Source: Clostridium sp. UBA699 (GTDB lineage: Bacteria > Bacillota > Clostridia > Clostridiales > Clostridiaceae). Taken from it: a DNA stretch of 64,000 bases. Of the stretch, positions 50,636-59,834 are shown in pieces; within the stretch, counting starts at the first letter, position 1, and every line of letters starts with the position of its first letter. Location: the NCBI GenBank assembly GCA_002298915.1, contig DBML01000008.1:1-64000 (forward strand), given 5' to 3'. The translations under genes were made by a program, and so were the position numbers. The notes under the pieces are model-generated. The model saw only the letters and a list, made by a program, of their open reading frames with translations. It had not been told where the DNA came from and did no database searches.

Positions 50636-52193
50636 TCGTCATCACCTTCCTGATCTTGATTTCCGGGATAACGCCGAATACCGTTTTGAAGAATTCGGCC
50701 TTTGACTCGAAGGTCCACTCCTCCAGGAGCATGTCCTGCGAAGACTCAACCTTGACAGTGAGCCTGCTGCTTTCCCACTCCACCTTCATGTCCTTAACCT
50801 TCTGCTTGTGGCTTCTGTCTAGTGCGTCTGCGATCCTTATTATCGCTGAAAGCTTCGCCACAACGAGCCTGCTCTGGTCGTCGAGGGCCTCAAAGTTGGG
50901 ATGGCTTTTTTCGGGCCCTATGCCGCTGTGGTACCTTGCCACGTTAGCGATGATCTCCTGCTCGCCCCTTGTCACACCGGGGATTTCCGACGCCAGCACG
51001 ATATTGTAGGACTGAAGGTAATGCTCGTTATTGCTTATGAATTTGCCGCAGTCATGCATGATGGCGGCCAGCTGAAGCAGGAGCCTTTCCCTCTGTCCAA
51101 GCCCATGAAGCTTCCTTGTCTCATCAAAGATCAGCAGCGCTTTCTTCTCCACATCCTCTGCGTGAGCCTTGTCGTACCTGAACTTGCCGGCTATGGAACG
51201 CGTCAGTGATAGCGCGTCCTTTTCTAGCTCATCCTTTTCTTCCCCGATCAACTTTTTCCTGCAGATATCCACGGCAAGCCCGTCGAGGATAGTTATAAGG
51301 GGTGTGAAGAATCTGTCGGCCGCTGTCCTGTCGAAGAATTTCTTGAAGATCATGATCGTAGGGAGCAGTATCTCTGCGCTTTCAAACTCAAGCTCGAGCT
51401 CCTTCATTATCGCCTGGGGCGACTTGTAGAGCACCTCCCTGTAGAATTCGTCGAAGTCCTTCCTCATCACATAGTTCTTTTTCTTGTCGCCGTTGATCCT
51501 GTGGTTCAGCTTGCTTATCATCCTTGTGTCCCCGCCTATGAGGACTATGTTCCTGAAGTATTCCCGGTTCTTGAAGAACTCTACGGTGTCGATCTTTCCG
51601 TCGATAAACTCCTCGAGGACTTTTGGAAAGTTGAGCGTCCTCCCTTCCAGCGCCGAAAGGATTTCCTTGACCCTGAGCGAGCCCAGCTTCAGGTTCAGGC
51701 TTACCTCGAGCCTTCCGCCCCTCTGCATGTAGACCTGGCTGCTTCCGAAGCCGATGTCTGCTATTATGCCGCCTTCCTTGCGAATGTCGCCGTAGTTCGG
51801 CAGATGCTCCCTTAGCGCGCTGTAGGCGAAGTACCTTTCCGTGGAGTTGTCTATGACGTCTATGTCGAGTCCGGTTTTCAGCTTGACCTGGTCAACAATG
51901 TACTCTCTGTTCCTGGCTTCGCGGACTGCGGTGGTCGCCACCGCCCTGTAAGTCTTTACATTGTAGTCCCCCATGAGCTTCTTGAACCCCTTAAGCACTT
52001 CGCAGGTCTCGACCAGAGTTTCGAAGCTCACCCATCCGGTTGCAAAGGAGTCCCTGCCAAGGTCGACAGACTTCCTAAGGCTCTCAAGGGTTCTGATTTC
52101 CATGTTCTTTCCAACTTCGACTATCTTCATGCTGAGCGCATGGGATCCCAATTCTATGGCTGCAGCCAGCTGGCTTTTCGAACTCGCGTTCAT
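50616..52193 (-). CDS. Ppx/GppA phosphatase with HD domain (2)
   Basis: A 525-residue paralogue of the gene at 46937. ASKHA core with AIELGSHALSMKIVEVG (the usual DxGSNS loop reads ELGSHA), DVIDNSTERYFAYSA, GGIIADIGFGSSQVYMQ and LIGGDTRMI. Several glycine-rich catalytic positions differ from canonical Ppx (GGGSTE reads GFGSSQ). The C-terminal HD domain (AAIMHDCGKFISNNEHY) is intact. It may therefore be a sensor or a phosphatase of different specificity. First gene of the polyphosphate operon. Confidence 0.88.
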   Translation of the reverse strand: MNASSKSQLAAAIELGSHALSMKIVEVGKNMEIRTLESLRKSVDLGRDSFATGWVSFETLVETCEVLKGFKKLMGDYNVKTYRAVATTAVREARNREYIVDQVKLKTGLDIDVIDNSTERYFAYSALREHLPNYGDIRKEGGIIADIGFGSSQVYMQRGGRLEVSLNLKLGSLRVKEILSALEGRTLNFPKVLEEFIDGKIDTVEFFKNREYFRNIVLIGGDTRMISKLNHRINGDKKKNYVMRKDFDEFYREVLYKSPQAIMKELELEFESAEILLPTIMIFKKFFDRTAADRFFTPLITILDGLAVDICRKKLIGEEKDELEKDALSLTRSIAGKFRYDKAHAEDVEKKALLIFDETRKLHGLGQRERLLLQLAAIMHDCGKFISNNEHYLQSYNIVLASEIPGVTRGEQEIIANVARYHSGIGPEKSHPNFEALDDQSRLVVAKLSAIIRIADALDRSHKQKVKDMKVEWESSRLTVKVESSQDMLLEEWTFESKAEFFKTVFGVIPEIKIRKVMTNAQRGI

Positions 52194-52226
52194 ACTATCT
52201 CACCCCTCAAACTTCGTATAAGCAGA

Positions 52227-53135
52227 TTATGCAATATCCGTTTCTCTCTTTACGTATTTCATGAAGCCATCGTCGAGCACGGTCTCAACCATCCCTGTAT
52301 CCTGAAGGTACTCCAGGTAGGATATGAACATCCTCTCTATTACGGCATATTTAAGGCTGTTGTTTATGGTTATGCTGAACTCCCTGGTCACAGCCCTGAA
52401 TATTTCTTCTTTAGTCATCGCGCCTTCTATTATGTCGTAAATCCTTTTGGCTCTCTTCTTGTAGAACACTATGTTGTCGTATATCAGCTTTGTTATGTTG
52501 TCGTATATCCCCTTGTGGGCAACTATATACCTGCTGCAGCTGAGATCATAAAGCTTTTCCTTGCTCTCGAGGTCTGTCTTGAGTATGTAGGCATACGGCA
52601 TCTTTGCGCCGGACATGACATCGCTGCTGATGAGCGCATCTCCGAGGTACGCAACGTCATCCGGAGTTATTATGCACATGTGCGCAGGGCTGTGGCCGGG
52701 GGTGTGGAGGATTCTGAACTTTACGCCGCAAACGTATATCTTGTTCTGGTCCTCTGTCACCATTATGTCTGTTTCGCAGACAAGGTGCCCAAGATGCTCT
52801 TCAACTTCAGAAAGCGAACGGTTCCTGAAATATACCTTGAGGTTTGTCAGCGAGCTGCAGAAGTACGCCTCGTAAGCCGACATGACTATCACGCTGTTGT
52901 ACTTGTCCTTGAAATAGGCGTTGTTCCCTGCGTGGTCTATGTGGACATGGCTGTTTATTATGCCAGCCACCCTGAAGCCGTTCCCTTCCAGCAGGCCGAC
53001 TATCCCTTCACGCTCTCCCTTGGCCCAGCCTGTGTCCATCATTATTACCTCTTCGTCGTTTATCTTGTAGAAGGGTATGTATGACATTCCCGTATCGATG
53101 CAGTAGGTGTTCCCTTTTACTTTCATGATCTCCAT
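52227..53135 (-). CDS. Metallo-beta-lactamase-fold hydrolase
   Basis: A 302-residue protein: binuclear metal motif NSHVHIDHAGNN (HXHXDH), later LHTPGHSPAHMC (His) and YLGDALIS (Asp), plus a C-terminal winged-helix-like tail (about 215-302). The tail suggests a member of the glyoxalase II-like group that also acts on larger substrates; the reaction is unknown. RBS GAGGAG eight bases upstream. Possibly upstream member of the polyphosphate operon (34 bp gap). Confidence 0.87.
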   Translation of the reverse strand: MEIMKVKGNTYCIDTGMSYIPFYKINDEEVIMMDTGWAKGEREGIVGLLEGNGFRVAGIINSHVHIDHAGNNAYFKDKYNSVIVMSAYEAYFCSSLTNLKVYFRNRSLSEVEEHLGHLVCETDIMVTEDQNKIYVCGVKFRILHTPGHSPAHMCIITPDDVAYLGDALISSDVMSGAKMPYAYILKTDLESKEKLYDLSCSRYIVAHKGIYDNITKLIYDNIVFYKKRAKRIYDIIEGAMTKEEIFRAVTREFSITINNSLKYAVIERMFISYLEYLQDTGMVETVLDDGFMKYVKRETDIA

Positions 53136-53209
53136 TGAAAATTCTCCTCTTGCGAATTGGCTTCTTTCTATAAGGTTATTACAAACAGCCTCATCATGTC
53201 AATGGCATG

Positions 53210-53241
53210 AAAAATGTCCCGGGACTCCGCATCCCGGGACA
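53210..53241 (-). terminator. Terminator of the hydrogenase operon
   Basis: A perfect 10-bp stem TGTCCCGGGA/TCCCGGGACA, 7-base loop, T-run on the minus strand, eight bases past the hydA stop. Confidence 0.93.
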
Positions 53242-53248
53242 GTGGAAA

Positions 53249-54991
53249 TTACATTTTTCTTCTCTTCACGTAATGGGTGTGGAGGAGGTGGTGAGCCTTT
53301 TCCCCGTAAGGTTCTCCGAGGAATTCCTCGTAGATCTTCTTGATGTAAGGGTTCTCGTGGGACTTCCTTAGAGTCTTGCCCTTGTCCTCGGTGTATAAGG
53401 CTTCCATACGCTTCTTGAGTATGTCTGCATCGCCGTGGATGTATGGCTGGCCTCCGCCGTTTATGCATCCTCCTGGGCATGCCATTATCTCGATAGCGTG
53501 GTAGTTTGCTTCTCCTGATCTTATCGCTTCGAGCAGCTTCCTTGCGTTTCCGAGTCCGTGCGCAACGGCTATCTTGACGTCCAGGTCGTTCACCTTTACG
53601 GTTGCCTCCTTGATGCCCTCGAAGCCTCTAAGCGCCTCGAAGTCTACCTTTTCAAGGGTTTCGTTAGTGAGCCACTCGTATGCGGTTCTAAGCGCAGCCT
53701 CTATAACTCCGCCTGTGGCACCGAATATAACCGAAGCTCCTGTTGACTCTCCAAGAGGGTTGTCAAAGTCTTCATCCGGAAGCGTCATCAGGTCGATGTT
53801 TGCTTCCTTCATCATCATTGCAAGCTCCCTTGTTGTTATTACCTTGTCAACATCCTGCAAGCCGTTGTTTGAAAGCTCCGGCCTTGCAGATTCGTACTTC
53901 TTTGCCAGGCAAGGCATTACCGACACCACGTAGATGTCTTTAGGGTCGATCCCCATCTTTTCAGCATAGTAAGTCTTTACAACTGCTCCCATCATCTCGT
54001 GCGGCGATTTGCAGCTTGAAGGGATGTCGAGCATGTCGTTGAACTGGTGCTCGAAGAACTTGACCCAACCTGGGCAGCAGCTTGTCAGGATCGGCAGCTT
54101 TCCTCCGTGCTGGAGCCTGTGAGCGAACTCCGAGGCTTCCTCCATTATAGTCAGGTCCGCCGCAAAGTCAGTGTCGAACACTGCGTTGAACCCCAGCCTT
54201 CTCAACCCTGCAGCCATCTTGCCTGTAACGCTTGTGCCAGGCTCAGCCCCGAATTCTTCTCCCAGGGCAACCCTGACAGCAGGAGCAGTTTGGACTACGA
54301 CGAACTTAGTTTTATCGTTCAGCGCATCCCATACCTTGCCCATGTTGTTTACCTGAACCAGAGCTCCGGTCGGGCAGACCGATACACACTGCCCGCAGAA
54401 AACGCAGGTTGATTCGAGAAGCGGGAGGTTCATGGAAGGTGCAATATGGGTCTTGAAGCCCCTGTTTATTGCTGAAAGGACGTTGACAGTCTGAACCTTG
54501 TTGCACATAGTTTCGCATCTTCTGCAGAGGATGCATTTGTCCATGTCTCTAATTATGGAATAGCTTGAGTCGTCCTTCGGAACTCTCAGCCTTTCTCCCT
54601 GGTACCTTACCTCACGGATATTAAGCTCTCCGGCAAGCGCCTGAAGCTCGCACTGGAGGTTCTTTTCACATATGAGGCAGTCCTTAGGATGGTTGGAAAG
54701 AAGCAGCTCTACAACTGTCCTCCTCGCCTTGATAACCCTTACGGTGTTAGTTGTTACGACCATGCCTTCGGCAACAGGTGTTGCGCAGGCCGGCGCAAGG
54801 TTTCTTCTTCCAGCAACCTCAACAACGCATACACGGCAAGAGGCAGCCTGGTTGACCATCTTAAGGTTGTGAAGATCGAGATGGCAGAGAGTTGGAATCT
54901 TTATATTAAGTTTCTTGGCTGCTTCAAGGATGGTTGAACCTTCCTCGACGGCAACGTTCTGATTGTTAATTGTTAAATTTACCATAGCCAT
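53249..54991 (-). CDS. hydA: [FeFe]-hydrogenase catalytic subunit
   Basis: A 580-residue subunit that makes or consumes H2 at the H-cluster. In order: plant-type [2Fe-2S] domain (Cys36, 52, 55, 69), His-ligated [4Fe-4S] (His101, Cys105, 108, 114), two-cluster ferredoxin domain (CILCRRCETMC, CVFCGQCVSVC) and the H-cluster domain with L1 TSCCPGW, L2 MPCLAKK and L3 ACPGGCINGGGQP. It is the last gene of the NuoE/NuoF-like set and thus probably the catalytic part of an NAD(P)- and ferredoxin-linked (electron-bifurcating) hydrogenase. The maturases hydEFG are not in this window. Confidence 0.97.
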   Translation of the reverse strand: MAMVNLTINNQNVAVEEGSTILEAAKKLNIKIPTLCHLDLHNLKMVNQAASCRVCVVEVAGRRNLAPACATPVAEGMVVTTNTVRVIKARRTVVELLLSNHPKDCLICEKNLQCELQALAGELNIREVRYQGERLRVPKDDSSYSIIRDMDKCILCRRCETMCNKVQTVNVLSAINRGFKTHIAPSMNLPLLESTCVFCGQCVSVCPTGALVQVNNMGKVWDALNDKTKFVVVQTAPAVRVALGEEFGAEPGTSVTGKMAAGLRRLGFNAVFDTDFAADLTIMEEASEFAHRLQHGGKLPILTSCCPGWVKFFEHQFNDMLDIPSSCKSPHEMMGAVVKTYYAEKMGIDPKDIYVVSVMPCLAKKYESARPELSNNGLQDVDKVITTRELAMMMKEANIDLMTLPDEDFDNPLGESTGASVIFGATGGVIEAALRTAYEWLTNETLEKVDFEALRGFEGIKEATVKVNDLDVKIAVAHGLGNARKLLEAIRSGEANYHAIEIMACPGGCINGGGQPYIHGDADILKKRMEALYTEDKGKTLRKSHENPYIKKIYEEFLGEPYGEKAHHLLHTHYVKRRKM

Positions 54992-55006
54992 AAAGTCTCT
55001 CCTTCC

Positions 55007-56800
55007 CTAACGCTTTTCTATAGCGCTGAACTTACATGCTTTCATGCATGCGCCGCACTTGATACATTCTGCCTGGTTTATCTCGTGAACCTGCTTCGGT
55101 GCACCTGAGATGCACTTGACCGGACATACCCTTGCACATGCTGTACAGCCTATGCATTTGTCCTTGAGGATATTGTAGGACAGGAGCGCCTGGCATACGC
55201 CTGCAGGACATTTCTTGTCCACGACATGGGCAACATATTCATCATAGAAGTAGTTCAATGTGCTGAGGATCGGGTTAGGAGCAGTCTGACCGAGCCCGCA
55301 GAGCGCTGTGTCCTTTATGGTTTCGCCGAGATCCCTTAGCTCGGTTAGATCCTCCATGGTGCCCTGCCCGTTTGTTATCTTCTCAAGTATTTCATGGAGC
55401 CTCTTTGTTCCAACACGGCACGGAGTGCACTTTCCGCAGGATTCGTCAACTGTGAATTCCAGGTAGAACTTGGCTATGTCCACCATGCAGTTGTCCTCGT
55501 CCATGACTATCATACCGCCGGAGCCCATCATTGAGCCTATTCCGGTTAGGTTCTCGTAGTCTATCGGGATGTCCAGGTTTTCGGCTGTTATGCATCCGCC
55601 TGAAGGTCCGCCAGTCTGGACGGCCTTGAATTTCTTGTTGTTCTTTATTCCACCGCCGATCTCGTATATAACATCCCTGAGCTTTGTACCCATAGGCACT
55701 TCGACGAGACCTACGTTGTTGATTTTTCCTGCGAGCGCGAAAACCTTGGTTCCGCCAGACTTTTCGGTTCCTATCTTCTTGAACCAGTCAGCTCCCTTGA
55801 GTATTATCGGAGGCACGTTTGCAAACGTCTCAACGTTGTTTACGCAGGTAGGTTTGCCCCATACGCCGCTTTCTGCCGGGAACGGAGGTTTTGTGGTAGG
55901 TTCGCCTCTTTCCCCTTCGATGGAGTGGATAAGAGCTGTCTCCTCGCCGCACACGAATGCGCCGGCACCATATCTCAGCTCAAGGTCGAAATCGAAGCCT
56001 GTGCCCAGTATATCCTTGCCGAGAAGTCCCAGTTCCCTTGCCTGTGCGATCGCTATCTCAAGCCTGTGTATGGCCAGCGGATACTCTGCCCTGATGTAGA
56101 TGTATCCGTGGTTTGCGCCGATTGCGTAGCCGGCAATGGCCATGGCCTCGAGTACAGAATGAGGGTCTCCTTCAAGGATTGACCTGTCCATGAAAGCGCC
56201 AGGGTCTCCTTCGTCGGCGTTGCAGATGATGTATTTTTCATCAGACACGCTCTTGTTCGCGAATTTCCATTTAAGGCCTGTAGGGAATCCGCCGCCGCCT
56301 CTTCCCCTGAGCCCGGACTTCATGACCGTGTCTATTACATCTTCAGGTGTCATTTCGGTTATGCATTTTGCAAGCGCCTGATAGCCCTCTGCCGCAAAGG
56401 ACTCATTTATGTCTTCCGGGTTGATGAAGCCGCAGTTCCTGAGCGCTATACGGACCTGTTTCTTGTAGAAAGGGAGATCCTTCTGGCCTTCCATCTTTAC
56501 GTTAAGGTTAGGCTCAACGTAGAGAAGTCTCTCGACCTGGCGTCCTTTGAGTGCATGCTCGGCAATTATCTCTTCGGCATCGTCAGGAGAAACAGTTACG
56601 TAGAAGACGTCATCTGGGTAAACCTTGATGATAGGACCCTTTTCACAGAAACCGAAGCAGCCTGTGGTTACTACTTCAACCTCCTTCTCGAGACCGTGGT
56701 TCTTTATGCTTTCATTCAACTTGTCTATCAGCTTCAAGCTTTGCGAAGACGTACATCCCGTTCCGCCGCAAACCAATAGATGCATTCTGTAGCTACTCAT
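55007..56800 (-). CDS. hydB: NuoF-like hydrogenase subunit (diaphorase)
   Basis: A 597-residue subunit: N-terminal thioredoxin-like [2Fe-2S] domain (1-95; CGGTGCTSSQ, GCFGFCEKGP), NuoF core with the FMN/NADH loop GRGGGGFPTGLKWKF and CNADEGDPGAFMDR, SLBB domain, [4Fe-4S] CGKCTPCRVG and a C-terminal two-cluster ferredoxin domain (CIGCTACARVC, CIKCGACMKAC). It oxidises or reduces NAD(P)H and is the site of electron bifurcation in related enzymes. 15 bp after the upstream gene's... partner and 16 bp before hydA in the same operon. Confidence 0.96.
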   Translation of the reverse strand: MSSYRMHLLVCGGTGCTSSQSLKLIDKLNESIKNHGLEKEVEVVTTGCFGFCEKGPIIKVYPDDVFYVTVSPDDAEEIIAEHALKGRQVERLLYVEPNLNVKMEGQKDLPFYKKQVRIALRNCGFINPEDINESFAAEGYQALAKCITEMTPEDVIDTVMKSGLRGRGGGGFPTGLKWKFANKSVSDEKYIICNADEGDPGAFMDRSILEGDPHSVLEAMAIAGYAIGANHGYIYIRAEYPLAIHRLEIAIAQARELGLLGKDILGTGFDFDLELRYGAGAFVCGEETALIHSIEGERGEPTTKPPFPAESGVWGKPTCVNNVETFANVPPIILKGADWFKKIGTEKSGGTKVFALAGKINNVGLVEVPMGTKLRDVIYEIGGGIKNNKKFKAVQTGGPSGGCITAENLDIPIDYENLTGIGSMMGSGGMIVMDEDNCMVDIAKFYLEFTVDESCGKCTPCRVGTKRLHEILEKITNGQGTMEDLTELRDLGETIKDTALCGLGQTAPNPILSTLNYFYDEYVAHVVDKKCPAGVCQALLSYNILKDKCIGCTACARVCPVKCISGAPKQVHEINQAECIKCGACMKACKFSAIEKR

Positions 56801-56813
56801 ACTTCATCCTCCC

Positions 56814-57209
56814 TTATTCGCACTTTTCAAAGGATTTTGTGATTATCGCATTCTGCAGGAGCCTGCCGTTCTTGATGTGCTCAGTTACGATCTCGCGGCC
56901 CCTGGCTGCATCTACGTGCCCGTAAAGCACAGGCGGTTTGTCATTTGATACGACTTCGACTATAGGCTCGTCTGCACAGTAGCCCATGCATCCCGTCTGG
57001 GTAACAGAGACGTTCTTGATCCCCTGTTTCGCCAGTTCGTCTATTATTGCGTTCATAGTCTCCCTGGCTCCGCTTGCGATTCCGCAGGTTGCCATTCCGA
57101 CTCTTACTATCATCCTGTCCTCAGCTTCCGCAGTTGACCTTAAATCAAGGCTTTCCTTGGCAGACTGCCTGAGCTTCTGGAGCTCTTCCAGCGATTTAAT
57201 CTTACTCAT
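56814..57209 (-). CDS. Thioredoxin-like [2Fe-2S] ferredoxin subunit of the hydrogenase
   Basis: A 131-residue single-domain protein of the thioredoxin-like [2Fe-2S] fold. Cluster cysteines are visible in MATCGIASGA and QTGCMGYCADEP. The same domain occurs at the N terminus of HydB, so this looks like an extra electron-transfer subunit. The ATG at 57209 follows AGGAGG by seven bases and overlaps the end of the NuoE-like gene's message; an upstream start is in frame but lacks an RBS. Confidence 0.92.
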   Translation of the reverse strand: MSKIKSLEELQKLRQSAKESLDLRSTAEAEDRMIVRVGMATCGIASGARETMNAIIDELAKQGIKNVSVTQTGCMGYCADEPIVEVVSNDKPPVLYGHVDAARGREIVTEHIKNGRLLQNAIITKSFEKCE

Positions 57210-57220
57210 ACAATAACCTC

Positions 57221-57700
57221 CTATTTGCATTCCTCGAGAATTTTTATAACCTGTTCTTTTTCCACTCTGCCGTAAACCTTATCATTGATCATGACTACAG
57301 GTGCGAGTCCGCACGCGCCAACACATCTTAAACCTGACAGTGTGAACTTCATGTCGGAACTTGTTTCTCCGGCTTTGATGTTAAGCTGCTTTTCGAATTC
57401 CTTCATGATCGCGTCAGCTCCTCTTACGAAGCAGGCAGTACCAAGGCATACATTGACAACGTATTTCCCTCTAGGCGTTGTTGTGAAATAGGAGTAGAAC
57501 TTTATTACACCATAGATTTTGGAAGTTGGTATGTCCATCTTTTCGGATATGAAGTAGATCACCTCGTCCGAAAGGAAACCGTAAAGATGCTGGGCTTTAT
57601 GCAGAACTGCTATCAATGCACCTCTCTTGTCCTCGATCCCATCAATAAAGTTGTCAAGCTCTTTGAACATTTCGCTTGGATTGGAATTGCTACATGCCAT
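57221..57700 (-). CDS. hydC: NuoE-like [2Fe-2S] hydrogenase subunit
   Basis: A 159-residue NuoE/24-kDa-type subunit with the four cluster cysteines spaced CX4C (VCLGTACFVRGA) and CX3C (LRCVGACGLAP). It carries electrons between HydB and HydA. The ATG at 57700 has GGAGG seven bases upstream. First gene of the four-gene operon hydC / [2Fe-2S] subunit / hydB / hydA. Confidence 0.95.
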   Translation of the reverse strand: MACSNSNPSEMFKELDNFIDGIEDKRGALIAVLHKAQHLYGFLSDEVIYFISEKMDIPTSKIYGVIKFYSYFTTTPRGKYVVNVCLGTACFVRGADAIMKEFEKQLNIKAGETSSDMKFTLSGLRCVGACGLAPVVMINDKVYGRVEKEQVIKILEECK

Positions 57701-57780
57701 AAACAAACCTCCTTTTCTTCACTATAGACCTATTTTAATACATAACATTTAAAAAATAAAGAAAAATATATTTATTCTGA

Positions 57781-58638
57781 TTATTTCACATCCTCCGCAA
57801 CCGCAGGCAGGCTTTCTTCAAGCAGCGAGGGATTTTCAACGTACTTCCTCAGCAGCTTGAGGGAGTTGGCCAGATAAAGTCCATCGCATATCCTCTCATC
57901 AACCGTGTATCCTATTTGGCAGCAGTTCTTTGCTGCCACTTCGCCATTCTCGATCACCGGCAGTTTTCCAACCTTGCCAAGTGCGGCGAAAACGCCTGTG
58001 GTCCCCACATCGTAAAGGTGATGGTATATGTAATCCGTCTTGATCGACTTCAGGTAGGAAAAGAAAAGGCTCGTGTGGAAAGGGCTTGCTTCGATTATGC
58101 TCCCGGGAAGGAGATTGTGCCGGTCCATTGCTTTCAGAACTTCCACAAGCATTTTTTTGGCAGGTCCAGGGAAAGACATGATCCTGGCTGCAACCTTGTC
58201 GGCTTCGCCTTGTATTTGCTTGCCGGTGCTGTCCGAAACCACCCTGTCAACAAGCTCAGCGATTTCGAATATGCTCTCGCAGCCCGTGAACGCGAACTTG
58301 ACCGTCGTCTCCTCCCCTTCATCCCTCAGGGATCGCTTTACGGCCATTGATACGAATATCCCTTTTCTAGAATAAAGCTGGCGGTTCATTACGAACCTGT
58401 TAAGCTGGGGCCTTTGAGCGAGCACGCGTACATATGCAGCTATGAAAACGTGCATGTAGGTTATCCCGTGCCCTTGAGCCCGTTTCTCAGAAATATATTC
58501 ATCGATAGGGTCCGTGCAGATAATCTGCTTGAAGAAAACCTGCGCATCGCTGCGCCTGCTCATAATGTACGGGGTAATTTTAACGAACGGGCCTAATGAT
58601 TCTAACTTTCTTCCATCCTTTCTGTCCAACACTGCCAC
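57781..58638 (-). CDS. 2-oxoacid dehydrogenase E2-like acyltransferase, catalytic His replaced
   Basis: A 285-residue stand-alone catalytic-domain homologue of dihydrolipoyl acyltransferases and chloramphenicol acetyltransferase, with no lipoyl or peripheral-subunit domain. The C-terminal motif usually DHRXXDG reads DERICDG, so the catalytic histidine is a glutamate; the Asp and Gly remain. It is unlikely to do ordinary acyl transfer. The start is uncertain: GTG at 58638 is possible, but the GTG six bases later is better spaced from AGAGG. Alone between the hydrogenase operon and the antiporter gene. Confidence 0.75.
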   Translation of the reverse strand: MAVLDRKDGRKLESLGPFVKITPYIMSRRSDAQVFFKQIICTDPIDEYISEKRAQGHGITYMHVFIAAYVRVLAQRPQLNRFVMNRQLYSRKGIFVSMAVKRSLRDEGEETTVKFAFTGCESIFEIAELVDRVVSDSTGKQIQGEADKVAARIMSFPGPAKKMLVEVLKAMDRHNLLPGSIIEASPFHTSLFFSYLKSIKTDYIYHHLYDVGTTGVFAALGKVGKLPVIENGEVAAKNCCQIGYTVDERICDGLYLANSLKLLRKYVENPSLLEESLPAVAEDVK

Positions 58639-58662
58639 CTCTCTTTAGAATATTTTGGTTGC

Positions 58663-58685
58663 AAAAAGACCGGCATTAACCGGTC
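58663..58685 (-). terminator. Terminator of the CaCA antiporter gene
   Basis: The stem GACCGG/CCGGTC with a 6-base loop (58668-58685) and five T residues on the minus strand, ten bases after the stop codon. Confidence 0.82.
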
Positions 58686-58694
58686 CCTGCTGAG

Positions 58695-59738
58695 CTATAT
58701 TATGAAGAAGCATGCGCCCATGACAAAGTAGACAGCAAGCAGCTGTACACCTTCCAGCCAGTTGGACTGGCCGTCGTTTGCAACCCTGTTGCCGATAAGA
58801 ACCGAGAAGAACAGGGCGATGAGCTCAAATTCGTTGAAGACTATGCTCATAGGCGAGAAAAGCAAGCTCAGGAAAATGAGCACCGGCATGACAAACAGTA
58901 TTATCTGCAGGCTCGATCCAAGCGCGATTTCAACCGCAACGTCCATCTTGTTCTTGTAAGCCATGGCAACAGCTGTGCTGTGCTCTGCAGCGTTGCCTAT
59001 TAGCGGTATGAGTATGATACCGACGAAGAACTCGCTAAGCCCCATCGTCTGCATCATCGGCTCGACTGCGCTAACGAAGAATTCAGACTCGAAACCGATA
59101 ACCACGGTCGCAGCCACAAGCACGAGTATAGCAGTCTTGATGTTCCACTTCGGGGCGCTCTCCTGGCTGTGATCCACCGAATAAAGGTCCTTGTGCGTGT
59201 AGAAGGAGAAAACAAGGCTGAATATGTAGATGACGAACATTATCACGGCTACAAGTACGCTAAGCCCTTCATATTTTGTCGTGAGAAGCTCGGGGCTTAC
59301 AGTGTGCGTGAAAAGCGCCGGAACTATGAGCCCTATTACCGCAAAGAGGAGCATGCTCGCCGACACCTCCACCGCCTCCTGGTTGAACGTCTGTGTCTTG
59401 TGCTTCAGGCCGCCAACCAGCATGCTGAGTCCCAGTATCAGCAGGATGTTGCCTATTACGGAACCCGCCATCGACGCCTTGACAACGTCGAAAAGCCCTG
59501 CCTTCAGTGCGAAGAAAGCGATTATGAGCTCGGTTGCGTTTCCGAATGTCGCGTTTAGGAACCCTCCTATGCGTGGCCCTGTATAGAAGGATATCTCCTC
59601 CGTCGCTTCACCCATAAGACCTGCCAGAGGCACTATAGCTAGCGCAGAGAGAAGGAACATCGCCGTCCCCGACACGTGCATGAATTCCGCTGCTATGCTT
59701 ATGGGAACAAAAATCAATAAATATCTCAATATCTTCAT
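58695..59738 (-). CDS. Ca2+/H+ antiporter (CaCA/CAX family)
   Basis: A 347-residue, about 11-helix membrane protein. The two alpha repeats carry the exchanger motif: GNATELIIAFFALKAG in the first and GNAAEHSTAVAMAYKN in the second, both with the cation-binding Glu. An acidic cytosolic loop separates the halves. It should expel Ca2+ in exchange for protons. Single-gene unit, RBS AGGGAAG. Confidence 0.94.
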   Translation of the reverse strand: MKILRYLLIFVPISIAAEFMHVSGTAMFLLSALAIVPLAGLMGEATEEISFYTGPRIGGFLNATFGNATELIIAFFALKAGLFDVVKASMAGSVIGNILLILGLSMLVGGLKHKTQTFNQEAVEVSASMLLFAVIGLIVPALFTHTVSPELLTTKYEGLSVLVAVIMFVIYIFSLVFSFYTHKDLYSVDHSQESAPKWNIKTAILVLVAATVVIGFESEFFVSAVEPMMQTMGLSEFFVGIILIPLIGNAAEHSTAVAMAYKNKMDVAVEIALGSSLQIILFVMPVLIFLSLLFSPMSIVFNEFELIALFFSVLIGNRVANDGQSNWLEGVQLLAVYFVMGACFFII

Positions 59739-59789
59739 TATGTTTCTTCCCTTCTTATATTAAGTAATATCAGTATACCATTATTTCTC

Positions 59790-59820
59790 AAAAAAAGAAG
59801 TCCCGATTTCTCGGAACTTC
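59790..59820 (-). terminator. Terminator of the DUF815 ATPase gene
   Basis: A 10-bp stem GAAGTTCCGA/TCGGGACTTC (one G-T pair) with a GAAA loop (59797-59820), then seven T residues on the minus strand (59790-59796). Confidence 0.92.
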
Positions 59821-59834
59821 TCCTAATGCCCCTT

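Noticed and set aside
52140..53084. A 314-codon plus-strand frame opposite the metallo-beta-lactamase gene
   Set aside because: Shadow frame; the minus-strand gene has a full HXHXDH site and RBS.
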